From positions 558,001-622,000 of the forward strand of contig WGMH01000003.1 of NCBI GenBank assembly GCA_016125165.1: a stretch of 64,000 bases of DNA. Direction: 5' to 3'. The position numbers were made by a program, and so were the translations under genes. The notes under the pieces are model-generated. The model was not told the origin of the DNA. It searched no databases and saw only the letters and a program-made list of their open reading frames with translations. Source of the stretch: Alphaproteobacteria bacterium (GTDB lineage Bacteria > Pseudomonadota > Alphaproteobacteria > Micropepsales > Micropepsaceae). Positions 17,391-26,092 of the stretch are shown here, in pieces; position 1 is the stretch's first letter; every line of letters begins with the position of its first letter.

Positions 17391-19760
17391 CTAGAACAGT
17401 TTCGTGATGCGAATGCCATATTGACGGGGCGGACCTGCATAAAGGCCGCCAGAGTTGTTGGAGGCGACATATTGCTTGTCCAGCAGGTTGGTGCCGTAGA
17501 GACCAACAAGCCAGGTATCCCTGTTCCACTCCAGCTGCGCGCCAAGCAAATTACGCGCGCCCAACCGGTCTCCGACAGCTGGATTGTCAAACATCGATGC
17601 CCATTGCGCGGACACATGCGCAAAGCTGACACGCGGCGTTATTGTGTCACCGTTATCAAGATAGAAGGCGTATTGGGCACCGAAGTTATAGGTAAAGCTC
17701 GGCGCATAGGTGATCGGGTTACCCTTCACGTTGACGCAATAAGGTTGGGCGCCGCCTGTTGCACCCACAACTGGGTCACAAGCACCCGGATATAGCGCCG
17801 CCAGACGATTGTAGCGCGGATCAATCGCCCAGAAATTGCCGATCTTGCTCTTGAGCAGACCGACGCTCGCCGTGAAGGAGAAGGAACCGAACGTGCCCTG
17901 CGCTTCGGCTTCGACACCGTAGAGTTTCGTAGGCTCAGGAAGGTTGACTTCGTAGGTGCGCAGCGGCGCTGACGGATCCGGAAGCGTGACCTGGAAGTCA
18001 TTATACTCCGTGTAGAACGCATTCACCTGCGTGCGCACGTGACCATCGAACCACGATGAGCGCTTCCAGCCGATTTCGTAGTCGGTATCTGTAACCGCAC
18101 CGAAGTCTTCCGGTGCGCCAGGGGCCGGTGCGGGGTTCAAGCCGCCACCCGTATAGCCTGTGGCCGTGAAGGCATAGAGATAGTCGCCCTCATTGACCTT
18201 CCAATCGATCGCCGCCTTGTAAGTAAATTTGGACGAACTCTGGGAATTGTTGTCGATGGCGGGCGTACCGTAAGGCGATCCGCCGTAGGAATAGACGACA
18301 ATGTCGTTTTTCGAGCGGGTCGTCGTCCAGCGGCCACCGAGCGATATTGTGACATCGTCGGTGAGTTTGGTCTCAACCTGGCCGAAGGCTGCAAGGTTCA
18401 CGTTGGTCGTGTCGCCCTGGAAAGTCCAAGACCCGTACTGATAAAAATTGCCTGCGGTGGGTGTCGTGCCGGGGAAACGCGGGCCGACGGTAATGTAGAA
18501 CTGATAAGGCTTGGTCCACTCGTAGTCGTTTTCCTGTCCATAAACGCCGACCACCCAAGTGACGCGCTGATTGTCCGGCGAAATCAGGTTGAATTCCTGC
18601 GAATAGACCTTTTCCCCGACATTATCGAAGAACTGCCAATCTTTTGTTTGGCCGAAATAGGGAAAACCACCTGGATTGCCCAAATCCGTACCATCCAGAT
18701 CGCTGCGCCAGCGTGCGTTACCAATGTTGTAGTCTGAGATGGACTGGAGCTTGATGCCGCTATCGAACGTATACCCGACCTTCAGGATCGCACGTTGCAT
18801 GCGATCAATGCGTCCCTGCGGATCATTGGCGCGAATGTGGAACAGATTGCTATCGTGATAATTGTTGGGCGTGCCGTAGGGTTCAACCGGCGCGCCGAGC
18901 GGCAGAAGATTCGAATACGGCACTGCGAGCGCGGCGCCGAAATTCTGATAGAGCGCGTCGTACTTCAATGAGACGGATAGCGCGCTCGTGGGCTGCCAGA
19001 GCACACTCAAGCGTCCAGCGGCCATACGCAGGTCGGCGTCATCATAGCCAGGCTTACAGCCAACATACTTGTTGCCAGGGCAGGCATCGGCCGGATCGCG
19101 GTCAATAATCGTATAAAAGCTGTCGCGCCGCTCACCAAAGCCGGCCACACGCACTGCTAACGTGTCACTTACGGGGATATTTACGGCGGCCTGCAATTGC
19201 CCTTCGTTGTAATTGCCATATTGGCCGAGCAAATAGCCGTTGTAGTCGCCGCCAATGACGGGATCGTTCGTTGTCACGAACACCGCGCCGCCAGTCGCAT
19301 TCTGGCCGACAAATGTGCCCTGCGGACCGCGATACACTTCGACACTCTTGATGTCATAGAAGGGCTCGGCAGCCAGATAGCCGGGGAAGGTGGAAGCGCC
19401 ATCGCGATACAGCACCACACCGATTGGCGTCTGCGTGTTGTGCTCGCCCTTGCCGATGCCGCGAATATCGAAGTCGATGCCCTGCCCCAGATCGTTGATG
19501 GTCAGGTTCGGCGCGATAAATTGCAGATCATTGACAGACATCACGTCGCGATTCTGCAAATCTTGTCCGTTCAACACAGTTGCGGTCGTGGGCGTCGTCA
19601 TCAAGTTCTGGGTGCGTCGTTCAGCGGTGACGGTGACCACCTCTGCTGCGCTCGCCTGATCCGTTGATGACGCGTTTTGGGCCATGGCCATTTGGCCTTG
19701 CGCCACAGTGCAGCAAACCAGTGCCGCAACAGATGCGGACAGTCTCAAAGCGCCCTTCAT
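17391..19760 (-). CDS. TonB-dependent outer-membrane receptor
   Basis: 789 aa. A signal peptide (MKGALRLSASVAALVCCTVA..MAMAQNA) precedes a TonB box-like EVVTVTAERR, a plug domain (LNGQDLQNRDVMSVNDLQFIAPNLTI, VEVYRGPQGTFVGQNATGGAV) and a 22-strand barrel ending in RITKLF, the usual terminal aromatic residue. It would import a scarce ligand through the outer membrane using TonB energy. The start at 19760 has a GGGAGGG ribosome site. Co-transcription with an acyl-CoA ligase suggests an organic acid, lipid or ester ligand rather than iron; this is inference. Confidence 0.93.
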   Translation of the reverse strand: MKGALRLSASVAALVCCTVAQGQMAMAQNASSTDQASAAEVVTVTAERRTQNLMTTPTTATVLNGQDLQNRDVMSVNDLQFIAPNLTINDLGQGIDFDIRGIGKGEHNTQTPIGVVLYRDGASTFPGYLAAEPFYDIKSVEVYRGPQGTFVGQNATGGAVFVTTNDPVIGGDYNGYLLGQYGNYNEGQLQAAVNIPVSDTLAVRVAGFGERRDSFYTIIDRDPADACPGNKYVGCKPGYDDADLRMAAGRLSVLWQPTSALSVSLKYDALYQNFGAALAVPYSNLLPLGAPVEPYGTPNNYHDSNLFHIRANDPQGRIDRMQRAILKVGYTFDSGIKLQSISDYNIGNARWRSDLDGTDLGNPGGFPYFGQTKDWQFFDNVGEKVYSQEFNLISPDNQRVTWVVGVYGQENDYEWTKPYQFYITVGPRFPGTTPTAGNFYQYGSWTFQGDTTNVNLAAFGQVETKLTDDVTISLGGRWTTTRSKNDIVVYSYGGSPYGTPAIDNNSQSSSKFTYKAAIDWKVNEGDYLYAFTATGYTGGGLNPAPAPGAPEDFGAVTDTDYEIGWKRSSWFDGHVRTQVNAFYTEYNDFQVTLPDPSAPLRTYEVNLPEPTKLYGVEAEAQGTFGSFSFTASVGLLKSKIGNFWAIDPRYNRLAALYPGACDPVVGATGGAQPYCVNVKGNPITYAPSFTYNFGAQYAFYLDNGDTITPRVSFAHVSAQWASMFDNPAVGDRLGARNLLGAQLEWNRDTWLVGLYGTNLLDKQYVASNNSGGLYAGPPRQYGIRITKLF

Positions 19761-20163
19761 AAATCCCTCCCCTTTCGCCCTCAGGCGATCACACGTGCTC
19801 TTCGGCACGTAGCGGGAGGCTGGCAGGAAATTGGAACTCCGTCAACATTCATTCACACGCGTATGAACATCTTTTGGCACTGGTGCATCGGCGACACGGC
19901 GAGACTGCAAGGGCCAAGCCCATGCTGCACCGCATTTTCGCGCCGCAACATGGACCGGCCTCGATGGATGCTGAACTTATATCTTCATTAACATCATAGT
20001 GAATGTTGACGAATCCGCTCTCCGTCTCCATGGTGATCGGCGACGGCCCGGAAGATGCCGTGCAGGGGAAATCGCCAAGTCTCAAGAAAACCATCGCAAC
20101 TCCCGACAGTGGAAAGGCCTCGGCGTTTCCATCACCGAAATTGCATGGTGGAGTCCACGCATC
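19761..20163. other. Divergent promoter region with operator-like palindrome
   Basis: A 403-base gap between the TonB receptor start and the preferred MFS start. It holds the 16-base palindrome at 19852-19867. A GTG at 19999 is in frame with the MFS gene and would absorb part of the gap, but the added 55 residues are polar, low-complexity and unlike MFS N-termini. No other credible gene is seen. Confidence 0.5.
19852..19867. promoter_or_regulatory. Palindromic operator candidate (TetR-type)
   Basis: TTCACACGCGTATGAA: an inverted repeat of TTCAYACG around a central CG with only one non-matching base pair. It lies 92 bases before the TonB receptor ATG and between two divergent transcripts. The nearest regulator is the TetR at the end of the receptor operon (14910-15713), so it may be that protein's operator. 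Confidence 0.5.
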
Positions 20164-21513
20164 ATGGCAGGGCCGACAGATAGAGCCGACTTCGCCGAAG
20201 CATTGGTGACATCGGGAGACGCAGTGTCTCCAGAGCCCGGCGCGCGCGCCTGGTTCGTGCTCTGGGTGCTGTGCTTTGTATACGTTTTGAACTTCCTTGA
20301 CCGGTCTCTGCTTTCAATCCTGGCCAAGCCCATTCAGGACACGTTGCACGTTTCGGATGGCCAACTCGGCCTGATCGGTGGACTGTATTTTGGGATCTTT
20401 TACTGCTTCATTTCTATTCCTGTGGGTTGGCTTGCTGACCGGACAAGCCGCGCAAAAATCCTGGCGCTGGCTTGCGGCATCTGGAGCGCTGCAACAATGG
20501 CCTGCGGCCTGGCCAGCAACTATGCGCAGCTCGCGATTGCCCGCATGACCGTGGGCGTCGGCGAAGCCGGTGGCGTCCCGCCGTCTTATGCCATCATTTC
20601 GGACTACTTCCCCTCGGGACGCCGGGGGACCGCCCTGGCCATATACAACCTTGGTCCTCCCATTGGCGCCGCGCTCGGCATAGCTTTCGGCGCCTCCATT
20701 GCAGCGGCCTATAGCTGGCGCGACGCCTTCATCGTACTGGGCGGTATTGGCGTGGTCGCGGCGGTATTCATCGCGCTTCTTGTGCGCGAGCCCGTGCGTG
20801 GCGGGCTCGATGCGCCAAGTGAAAGCGCAAAGGCAGATATCGGAGATGTCGCTTCGGGCTTCTGGGCCACCATCAAGATGTATTTCTCGCGCCGCACCTT
20901 GGTGCTGGCGGCAGTCGCGAGCGGCATCACCCAGATCATCACCTACGGTTCCGGCAACTTCGGCACGCTGTTTCTGATGCGTGAGAAGGGCATGACGCTT
21001 GAAGAGGTGGCGCTCTATTCCTCGCTGGTGACCGGAATCGGCATGAGCGCGGGCATCCTTGTTTCCGGACAGGTGATCGATCGCGTGGCGCGCTATTCCA
21101 AACCGGCCTACGCGTGGGTGCCAGCCCTCTCGCTGACGCTGGCGATTCCGTTCTTCATGGGATTTGTCTGGGCGCCCAATTGGCAACTTGCCGTGGCGTT
21201 GCAGATCGGTCCGACATTCCTGAATTTCTTCTACCTCTCTTCCTCCGTCACGCTGGTGCAGGAAGAGGTGCGACCGGATCAGCGCGTGATGTCTGGGGCG
21301 TTGCTGCTGCTTATAATGAACCTGACGGGGATGGGTATTGGACCTACCTTTGTGGGCATGATGAGTGACTATTTCCATGCCACCAATCCGGCGAATTCCC
21401 TGCAGCTCGCATACTACGCGCTGACTCCATTCTACGTTCTGGCAATCATCGTGTTCCTGTGGCTGGCCAGAGAGCTGCGCCTGGAAAGCAAGGCAAGGAG
21501 GGACCCGCAATGA
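20164..21513 (+). CDS. MFS transporter, spinster-like
   Basis: 449 aa with about twelve membrane helices. The first helix, WFVLWVLCFVYVLNFLDRSLLSILAKPI, carries the N-x-x-DR motif of the spinster-like and sugar-phosphate/anion MFS groups. The loop 2-3 signature is GWLADRTSRAKIL, and the helix 4-5 region reads RMTVGVGEAGGVPPSYAIISDYFP, also typical of spinster-like proteins. It probably moves a hydrophobic or anionic organic compound across the inner membrane. The ATG at 20164 is the start best placed before the first helix. Its TGA overlaps the next gene's ATG (CAATGA). Confidence 0.88.
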   Translation: MAGPTDRADFAEALVTSGDAVSPEPGARAWFVLWVLCFVYVLNFLDRSLLSILAKPIQDTLHVSDGQLGLIGGLYFGIFYCFISIPVGWLADRTSRAKILALACGIWSAATMACGLASNYAQLAIARMTVGVGEAGGVPPSYAIISDYFPSGRRGTALAIYNLGPPIGAALGIAFGASIAAAYSWRDAFIVLGGIGVVAAVFIALLVREPVRGGLDAPSESAKADIGDVASGFWATIKMYFSRRTLVLAAVASGITQIITYGSGNFGTLFLMREKGMTLEEVALYSSLVTGIGMSAGILVSGQVIDRVARYSKPAYAWVPALSLTLAIPFFMGFVWAPNWQLAVALQIGPTFLNFFYLSSSVTLVQEEVRPDQRVMSGALLLLIMNLTGMGIGPTFVGMMSDYFHATNPANSLQLAYYALTPFYVLAIIVFLWLARELRLESKARRDPQ

Positions 21514-23153
21514 CGCGCAGGCTTGGTCTTTTGGCTCTCGCGCTCGCAGCAACGCTGTTCTCGGGCGCGCCGGCTTTTGCGGATGATGTCGTGTTCGTGG
21601 ATGCGCCGGCGGGGCAGCTAGAGGGCGTTTCCGAAAGCGGACTCAATGTGTTCAAAGGCATCCCCTATGCAAAGCCGCCCATAGGCCCGGCGCGGTGGCG
21701 CGCGCCCGTGCCGGTGGAGCGTTGGGATGGCGTTAAGAGTGCCGAGAGCTTCGGCGCGTCTTGCATCCAGCCGAAGGCATCAAGTGGGAACATCTATGCG
21801 CATGACATCGGCGCGATCAGCGAGGATTGCCTGTTCCTGAATATCTGGGCGCCGAAGGATGCGAAGAACGCGCCAGTGCTGTTCTGGATCCATGGCGGTG
21901 CGTTCACGACAGGATCGGGCAGCGAGATGCTCTATAACGGAGAGCGGCTGGCTTCTCGCGGTGTTGTGGTGGTGTCGATCAACTATCGGCTCGGCGTTCT
22001 GGGCTGGCTGGCGCATCCGGGCCTCAGCGCGGAATCGCCGCTGAAGATCTCTGGCAATTACGGCCTGCTCGATCAGGTTCAGGCGCTGATGTGGGTGCGC
22101 AAGAATATCGCGGCGTTCGGGGGCGATCCGGCGAATGTGACGATCTGCGGGGAATCCTCTGGCGGGCTCAATGTCGTCTATCTGATGGTTTCGCCCGCCG
22201 CGCGCGGGTTGTTCGCCAAGGCCATTGCCCAGAGCGCCTACATGGTCTCGATGCCCGATCTGAAGAAGAAGGTCTATGGCACGCCGGCGGCGGAAGGCGT
22301 GGGGCAATGGATTTCGATGAAGGCACAGGCCGCGGACATATTTGCGCTGCGCGGAATGGACGGCGAGACGCTGTCCAAGATCGCAGCTCGTGCAGGCTTC
22401 ATCCCGCTTGGCAATGTGGACGGCGTCCTGCTGCGCAAACAGCTTGTAGATACCTTCGACGCCGGAGAGCAGGCGAAAGTGCCGGTGATCGCAGGATTCA
22501 ACAGCGGCGAAATCCGTTCGCTTACGATTCTTGCCCCAAAGGCACCTGCCAGTGCGGGAGAATATGAAACAACCATTCGCGCGAAATATAGCGATCTTGC
22601 CGATGCCTTCCTGAAACTTTATCCCAGCGCGAATATGCAGGAGAGCATTTACGCCAACACGCGCGACGCCCTCTATGGCTGGACAGCGGAGCGGCTGGCG
22701 AAAGACCAGGCAAAACTCGGCGTGCCGTCTTATCTCTATCTCTTCGACCATGGCTATCCGGCGGCGGACAATGCGGGGCTGCATGCATTCCATGCGAGCG
22801 AGCTGCCATACATTTTCGGCACCTATGACCGCACCACCGAACATTGGCCCGCAATTCCTGCCACGCCGGAAGAAGCGGCGTTCTCGGCGCAGATGATGGA
22901 CTACTGGACGAGCTTCGCGCGGAGCGGGAAACCGGTGGCGAAGAATGCGCCGGACTGGCCCGCCTATGGCACAAACGCCGCATATATGGATTTCGGCGCA
23001 ACACCAGAACCGAAGGATCACGTCTATCCCGGCATGTTCACGCTGCACGAGGCCGAAGTGTGCAGGCGGCGCGCCGATGGCGGCATTCCCTGGACCTGGA
23101 ACACGGGACTTGCCGCACCCGGCACACCGGCAAAGCCCGCCAACTGCGATTGA
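21510..23153 (+). CDS. Type-B carboxylesterase, secreted
   Basis: 547 aa alpha/beta hydrolase of the p-nitrobenzyl esterase family. The signal peptide is MTRRLGLLALALAATLFSGAPAFA. The family blocks are FKGIPYAKPPIGPARWR, SEDCLFLNIWAP, FWIHGGAFTTGSGS (oxyanion hole) and the nucleophile elbow GESSG with Ser216. HAFHASELPYIFGT supplies the catalytic histidine region. It would hydrolyse esters in the periplasm. AAGGAGGG precedes the ATG, which overlaps the MFS stop, so the two form an operon. Together with the divergent ligase and receptor this suggests ester uptake, hydrolysis and acid activation. Confidence 0.92.
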   Translation: MTRRLGLLALALAATLFSGAPAFADDVVFVDAPAGQLEGVSESGLNVFKGIPYAKPPIGPARWRAPVPVERWDGVKSAESFGASCIQPKASSGNIYAHDIGAISEDCLFLNIWAPKDAKNAPVLFWIHGGAFTTGSGSEMLYNGERLASRGVVVVSINYRLGVLGWLAHPGLSAESPLKISGNYGLLDQVQALMWVRKNIAAFGGDPANVTICGESSGGLNVVYLMVSPAARGLFAKAIAQSAYMVSMPDLKKKVYGTPAAEGVGQWISMKAQAADIFALRGMDGETLSKIAARAGFIPLGNVDGVLLRKQLVDTFDAGEQAKVPVIAGFNSGEIRSLTILAPKAPASAGEYETTIRAKYSDLADAFLKLYPSANMQESIYANTRDALYGWTAERLAKDQAKLGVPSYLYLFDHGYPAADNAGLHAFHASELPYIFGTYDRTTEHWPAIPATPEEAAFSAQMMDYWTSFARSGKPVAKNAPDWPAYGTNAAYMDFGATPEPKDHVYPGMFTLHEAEVCRRRADGGIPWTWNTGLAAPGTPAKPANCD

Positions 23154-23611
23154 ATTTTCGCGGCGGGCGGAAAGCCAAGCCAGCAAGTGCAAACAAATAA
23201 AGCGGGTTCGCATGTCTGCGAAACCCGCTCTGGCTGGCATGCGCGTGGCAGGCAGGCGGAGGGCGCGCAATCATCGCGCCAACCACAAAGCACCTTCGCT
23301 TCAACCGCCCCGGGCCATGCACATTCCGGCAAATACGAACCTGCCCCTCTTCTTTGGGAGAGGCTTGGCGCCGCAAAGCGCGGAGCGCAGGGATGCACGC
23401 GAATTGCATCCATCACCCTGTATGACTTTCGCGCGCCCTATCGCATCGCCGGAATTCCATGTTGTGGGATATCCGGACTGAGATGGGGAACGATTCCTAG
23501 CATTCAAGGGGCGCAGAGAAATAATTTCCGATGGCGCGACGCGCCGGGAAGCAGGCATTGCACGACTGCGGCGAAATCAGATGCCGATGTTCAGCACCAT
23601 TTCCCGGAACA
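23154..23611. other. Intergenic region between convergent operons
   Basis: A 458-base gap between the esterase stop and the aminotransferase stop. It contains a hairpin at 23201-23229 and a second short inverted repeat, CCCCTCTTCTTTGGGAGAGG, near 23343-23362. Short frames here have no recognisable features, and I see no gene or mobile element. Confidence 0.5.
23201..23229 (-). terminator. Probable terminator of the aminotransferase operon
   Basis: AGCGGGTTCGCA pairs with TGCGAAACCCGCT with one bulged base. Read on the minus strand, the stem is followed by TTTATTTGTTT, as for a rho-independent terminator. It lies about 380 bases beyond the gabT-like stop, which is far, so the assignment to that operon is uncertain. 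Confidence 0.5.
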
Positions 23612-24892
23612 TCACCCCATCGCCAGCGCCGCTTCCAGTTTCTTCATGCCTTCTTCGAGCACGTCGTCGCTGACCGTCAGCGGCACAAGGATGCGGATGG
23701 TTTCGCCATAGATGCCGCAGGACAGGAGGATGAGTCCGTTTTCGAGCGCCTTTGCAGTGACACGCTTGGCAGCATCACCATCTGGGTCCTGGGTGCCGCG
23801 CGATTTGACGAGATCGAAGGCGATCATCGCGCCGGGCCCGCGCACATTGGCGATAGGCAGAAGATCATTGCGGCGGGAAATGCCGGCGAGACGTTCCTTC
23901 ATCTGCGCGCCAATGGCATTGGCGCGGTCGAGCAGCTTTTCGCTTTCGATCACATCGAGCACCGCGAGCGCCGCCGCGCAGGCAACCGGCGAACCGGCAT
24001 AGGTGCCGCCCAGACCGCCCGGTTCCGCCGCATCCATGATCGCGGCGCGGCCGATAACGCCGGAAAGCGGGAAGCCGCCGGCCAGGGATTTCGCCGTGGT
24101 GACGAGATCCGGCTCAACGCCGGAATGTTCGATGCCGAACAGCTTGCCGGTGCGCGCGAAGCCGGATTGCACTTCATCGGCAATGAGCAGGATGCCGTGC
24201 TCGTCGCACAGCTTGCGCAGCGCCACGAGCAACTCGCGTGGCGCCGTGTGAAACCCGCCTTCGCCCTGCACAGGCTCCAGCATGATGGCAGCAACGCGCG
24301 ACGGCTCGACATCAGCCTTGAAAATGAACTGCAGCGCCTTCAGCGAATCTTCGACGGTGACGCCGTAATGCGGAACGGGGAACGGCACATGGAACACTTC
24401 GGGCGGCAGCGGGCCGAACAGCTTTTTGTAAGGCAGCACCTTTCCGGTAAGCGCCATGGTGAGCATGGTGCGGCCATGAAAGCCGCCGGTGAACGCAATC
24501 ACGGCCGAGCGGCCCGTGGCGGCGCGCGCAATTTTCACGGCGTTCTCCGTGGCTTCCGCACCGGTGGTGAAGAAGATGGTCTTGGCGGGACCTGAAAACG
24601 GCGCACGCGCATTCAGTTTCTCAGCAAGCGCGACATAGGGTTCATAGGCCACGACCTGAAATGCGGTGTGCGTGTAGCGGTCAAGCTGCGCGTTCACCGC
24701 TTCCATTACCTTCGGATGGCGGTGGCCAACATTCAAAACGCCGATACCGCCGGCGAAATCCACGTAGCGCTTTCCCTCTTCATCCCAAAGCTCCGCATTT
24801 TCCGCACGCGCGGCAAAGACCGGCGTGGCGGTGGAAATACCGCGCGGAATGGCGGCGGTGCGGCGGGCGAGAAGATCGGCATTCGTGGACAT
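23612..24892 (-). CDS. gabT: Class III aminotransferase (4-aminobutyrate type)
   Basis: 426 aa PLP-dependent omega-aminotransferase, closest in pattern to 4-aminobutyrate/2-oxoglutarate aminotransferase. Visible are VDFAGGIGVLNVGHRHP, the PLP phosphate site FFTTGAEATENAVK, FTGGFHGRT, the aspartate block LIADEVQSGFARTGKLF and the Schiff-base lysine in TTAKSLAGGFPLSG. It would convert GABA or a similar omega-amino acid to a semialdehyde. The ATG at 24892 lies 12 bases beyond the MFS stop. It is the last gene of an operon headed by a nitrilase-like amidase under a MocR-type regulator. GABA as substrate is inference. Confidence 0.85.
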   Translation of the reverse strand: MSTNADLLARRTAAIPRGISTATPVFAARAENAELWDEEGKRYVDFAGGIGVLNVGHRHPKVMEAVNAQLDRYTHTAFQVVAYEPYVALAEKLNARAPFSGPAKTIFFTTGAEATENAVKIARAATGRSAVIAFTGGFHGRTMLTMALTGKVLPYKKLFGPLPPEVFHVPFPVPHYGVTVEDSLKALQFIFKADVEPSRVAAIMLEPVQGEGGFHTAPRELLVALRKLCDEHGILLIADEVQSGFARTGKLFGIEHSGVEPDLVTTAKSLAGGFPLSGVIGRAAIMDAAEPGGLGGTYAGSPVACAAALAVLDVIESEKLLDRANAIGAQMKERLAGISRRNDLLPIANVRGPGAMIAFDLVKSRGTQDPDGDAAKRVTAKALENGLILLSCGIYGETIRILVPLTVSDDVLEEGMKKLEAALAMG

Positions 24893-24903
24893 GGAGGCTT
24901 CCT

Positions 24904-26091
24904 TCAATTGGCTCCGCGCGCATCCAGCGCGCGGGCGGGAATAACCGCAATGATGGCACTGACAAACAGGGCCGCAACTGCCGCGTTGATCAGCAGCGGA
25001 TAGTGGGTTTCGTTCAGCACCATGCCGCCGACGAGGGGGCCCGTGGCAAGCCCCATTTTCGAGAAAAACCCGCTAAGGGCAGCAGATTGCCCGGTGGTAT
25101 CGAACGCCGCGCACAGACCGAGCAGATAGGGAATACCAAACGACCACGTGACGCCGGTAAGCGCATTGGCGACCGCGAACACCTCCGGCGAGGCGGACAG
25201 ATGAAAGGCGGCATTGCCCGCCAACGTCAGCACCAGCGCCCCGACCAACGGCACGAGGCGGCCATAGCGCGTGCCCAGAAACACGACGGCGAGCGAGCCA
25301 ACCGCGGCAATCCAGTTGGCGATACCGAGCGTGTTGGTGATGTAGTTGTCCGCAAGCCCATAGTGCTGGCCGAGGCCGATCATGTAAGCGGCAAGCGCCA
25401 TGTTGCCGCTCTGGAAGAAGAAGACCGCGAACAGCGCAAGGCCAAGCAGGCCCCACGCCATGCGCGCTGGTTTTGCACCTTCCTGCACGGGCTGCGTGCG
25501 CGGGGGATAACGATCCAGAAATGGCAGCATCAGCAGCGTGACCAGACTGAAGGCCGACAGCGCGAGAAACAGGACGCTGGTACCATGAGCTTTTGCCAAC
25601 GCCGGAAGAAACATCAGCCCGACACCACCGAGGCCGAACTGCACGACCAGAAGCATGCCAAAGGTGCGATCTGGCATGCGCGTGCGCGCGATCACGGAAA
25701 ATCCGATGCCGACGAGCAGGCCCCCAATGGTGCCATGCACGAAGCGCGCGATGATGAGCGCATCCGCCGTGGTGAGAAAATCGGAGACAGCATCCATGGC
25801 GATAAGGCCAATCAGCGCAGCGGCGGCCCACTTGCGCCACCGGATGCGGCGCACGATGAACACAGCCGTAAATGCGCCCAGAGCCGCCCCATAGACATTG
25901 GCGGATGCCACCTGCCCCGCTTCGCGCGCCGTGAAATGAAGGCCGACCTTAAGCCCCTCCACCAGCGCCGGCATGATGTTCACATAAAACAATCCGGCCG
26001 TTGCCAGAAATGACAACAGTACCGCGGCGATGAGGCCATCGGGCGCTGCAACGGGAAAGCGGCGCGGCAGGCGTTCGGGAGGAGCCGTCAT
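24904..26091 (-). CDS. MFS transporter
   Basis: 395 aa, about twelve membrane helices starting APDGLIAAVLLSFLATAGLFYVNIMPALVEGL. RRIRWRKWAAAA is the short loop 2-3 motif and ARFVHGTIGGLLVGIGFSVIAR the helix 4 block. The pattern is that of a small MFS permease of unassigned substrate. The ATG (MTAPPERLPRRF) lies one base after the stop of the serine hydrolase gene (TGACATG), so translation is coupled. In this operon it would carry the hydrolysed product into the cytoplasm for the aminotransferase. Confidence 0.87.
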   Translation of the reverse strand: MTAPPERLPRRFPVAAPDGLIAAVLLSFLATAGLFYVNIMPALVEGLKVGLHFTAREAGQVASANVYGAALGAFTAVFIVRRIRWRKWAAAALIGLIAMDAVSDFLTTADALIIARFVHGTIGGLLVGIGFSVIARTRMPDRTFGMLLVVQFGLGGVGLMFLPALAKAHGTSVLFLALSAFSLVTLLMLPFLDRYPPRTQPVQEGAKPARMAWGLLGLALFAVFFFQSGNMALAAYMIGLGQHYGLADNYITNTLGIANWIAAVGSLAVVFLGTRYGRLVPLVGALVLTLAGNAAFHLSASPEVFAVANALTGVTWSFGIPYLLGLCAAFDTTGQSAALSGFFSKMGLATGPLVGGMVLNETHYPLLINAAVAALFVSAIIAVIPARALDARGAN

Positions 26092-26092
26092 G

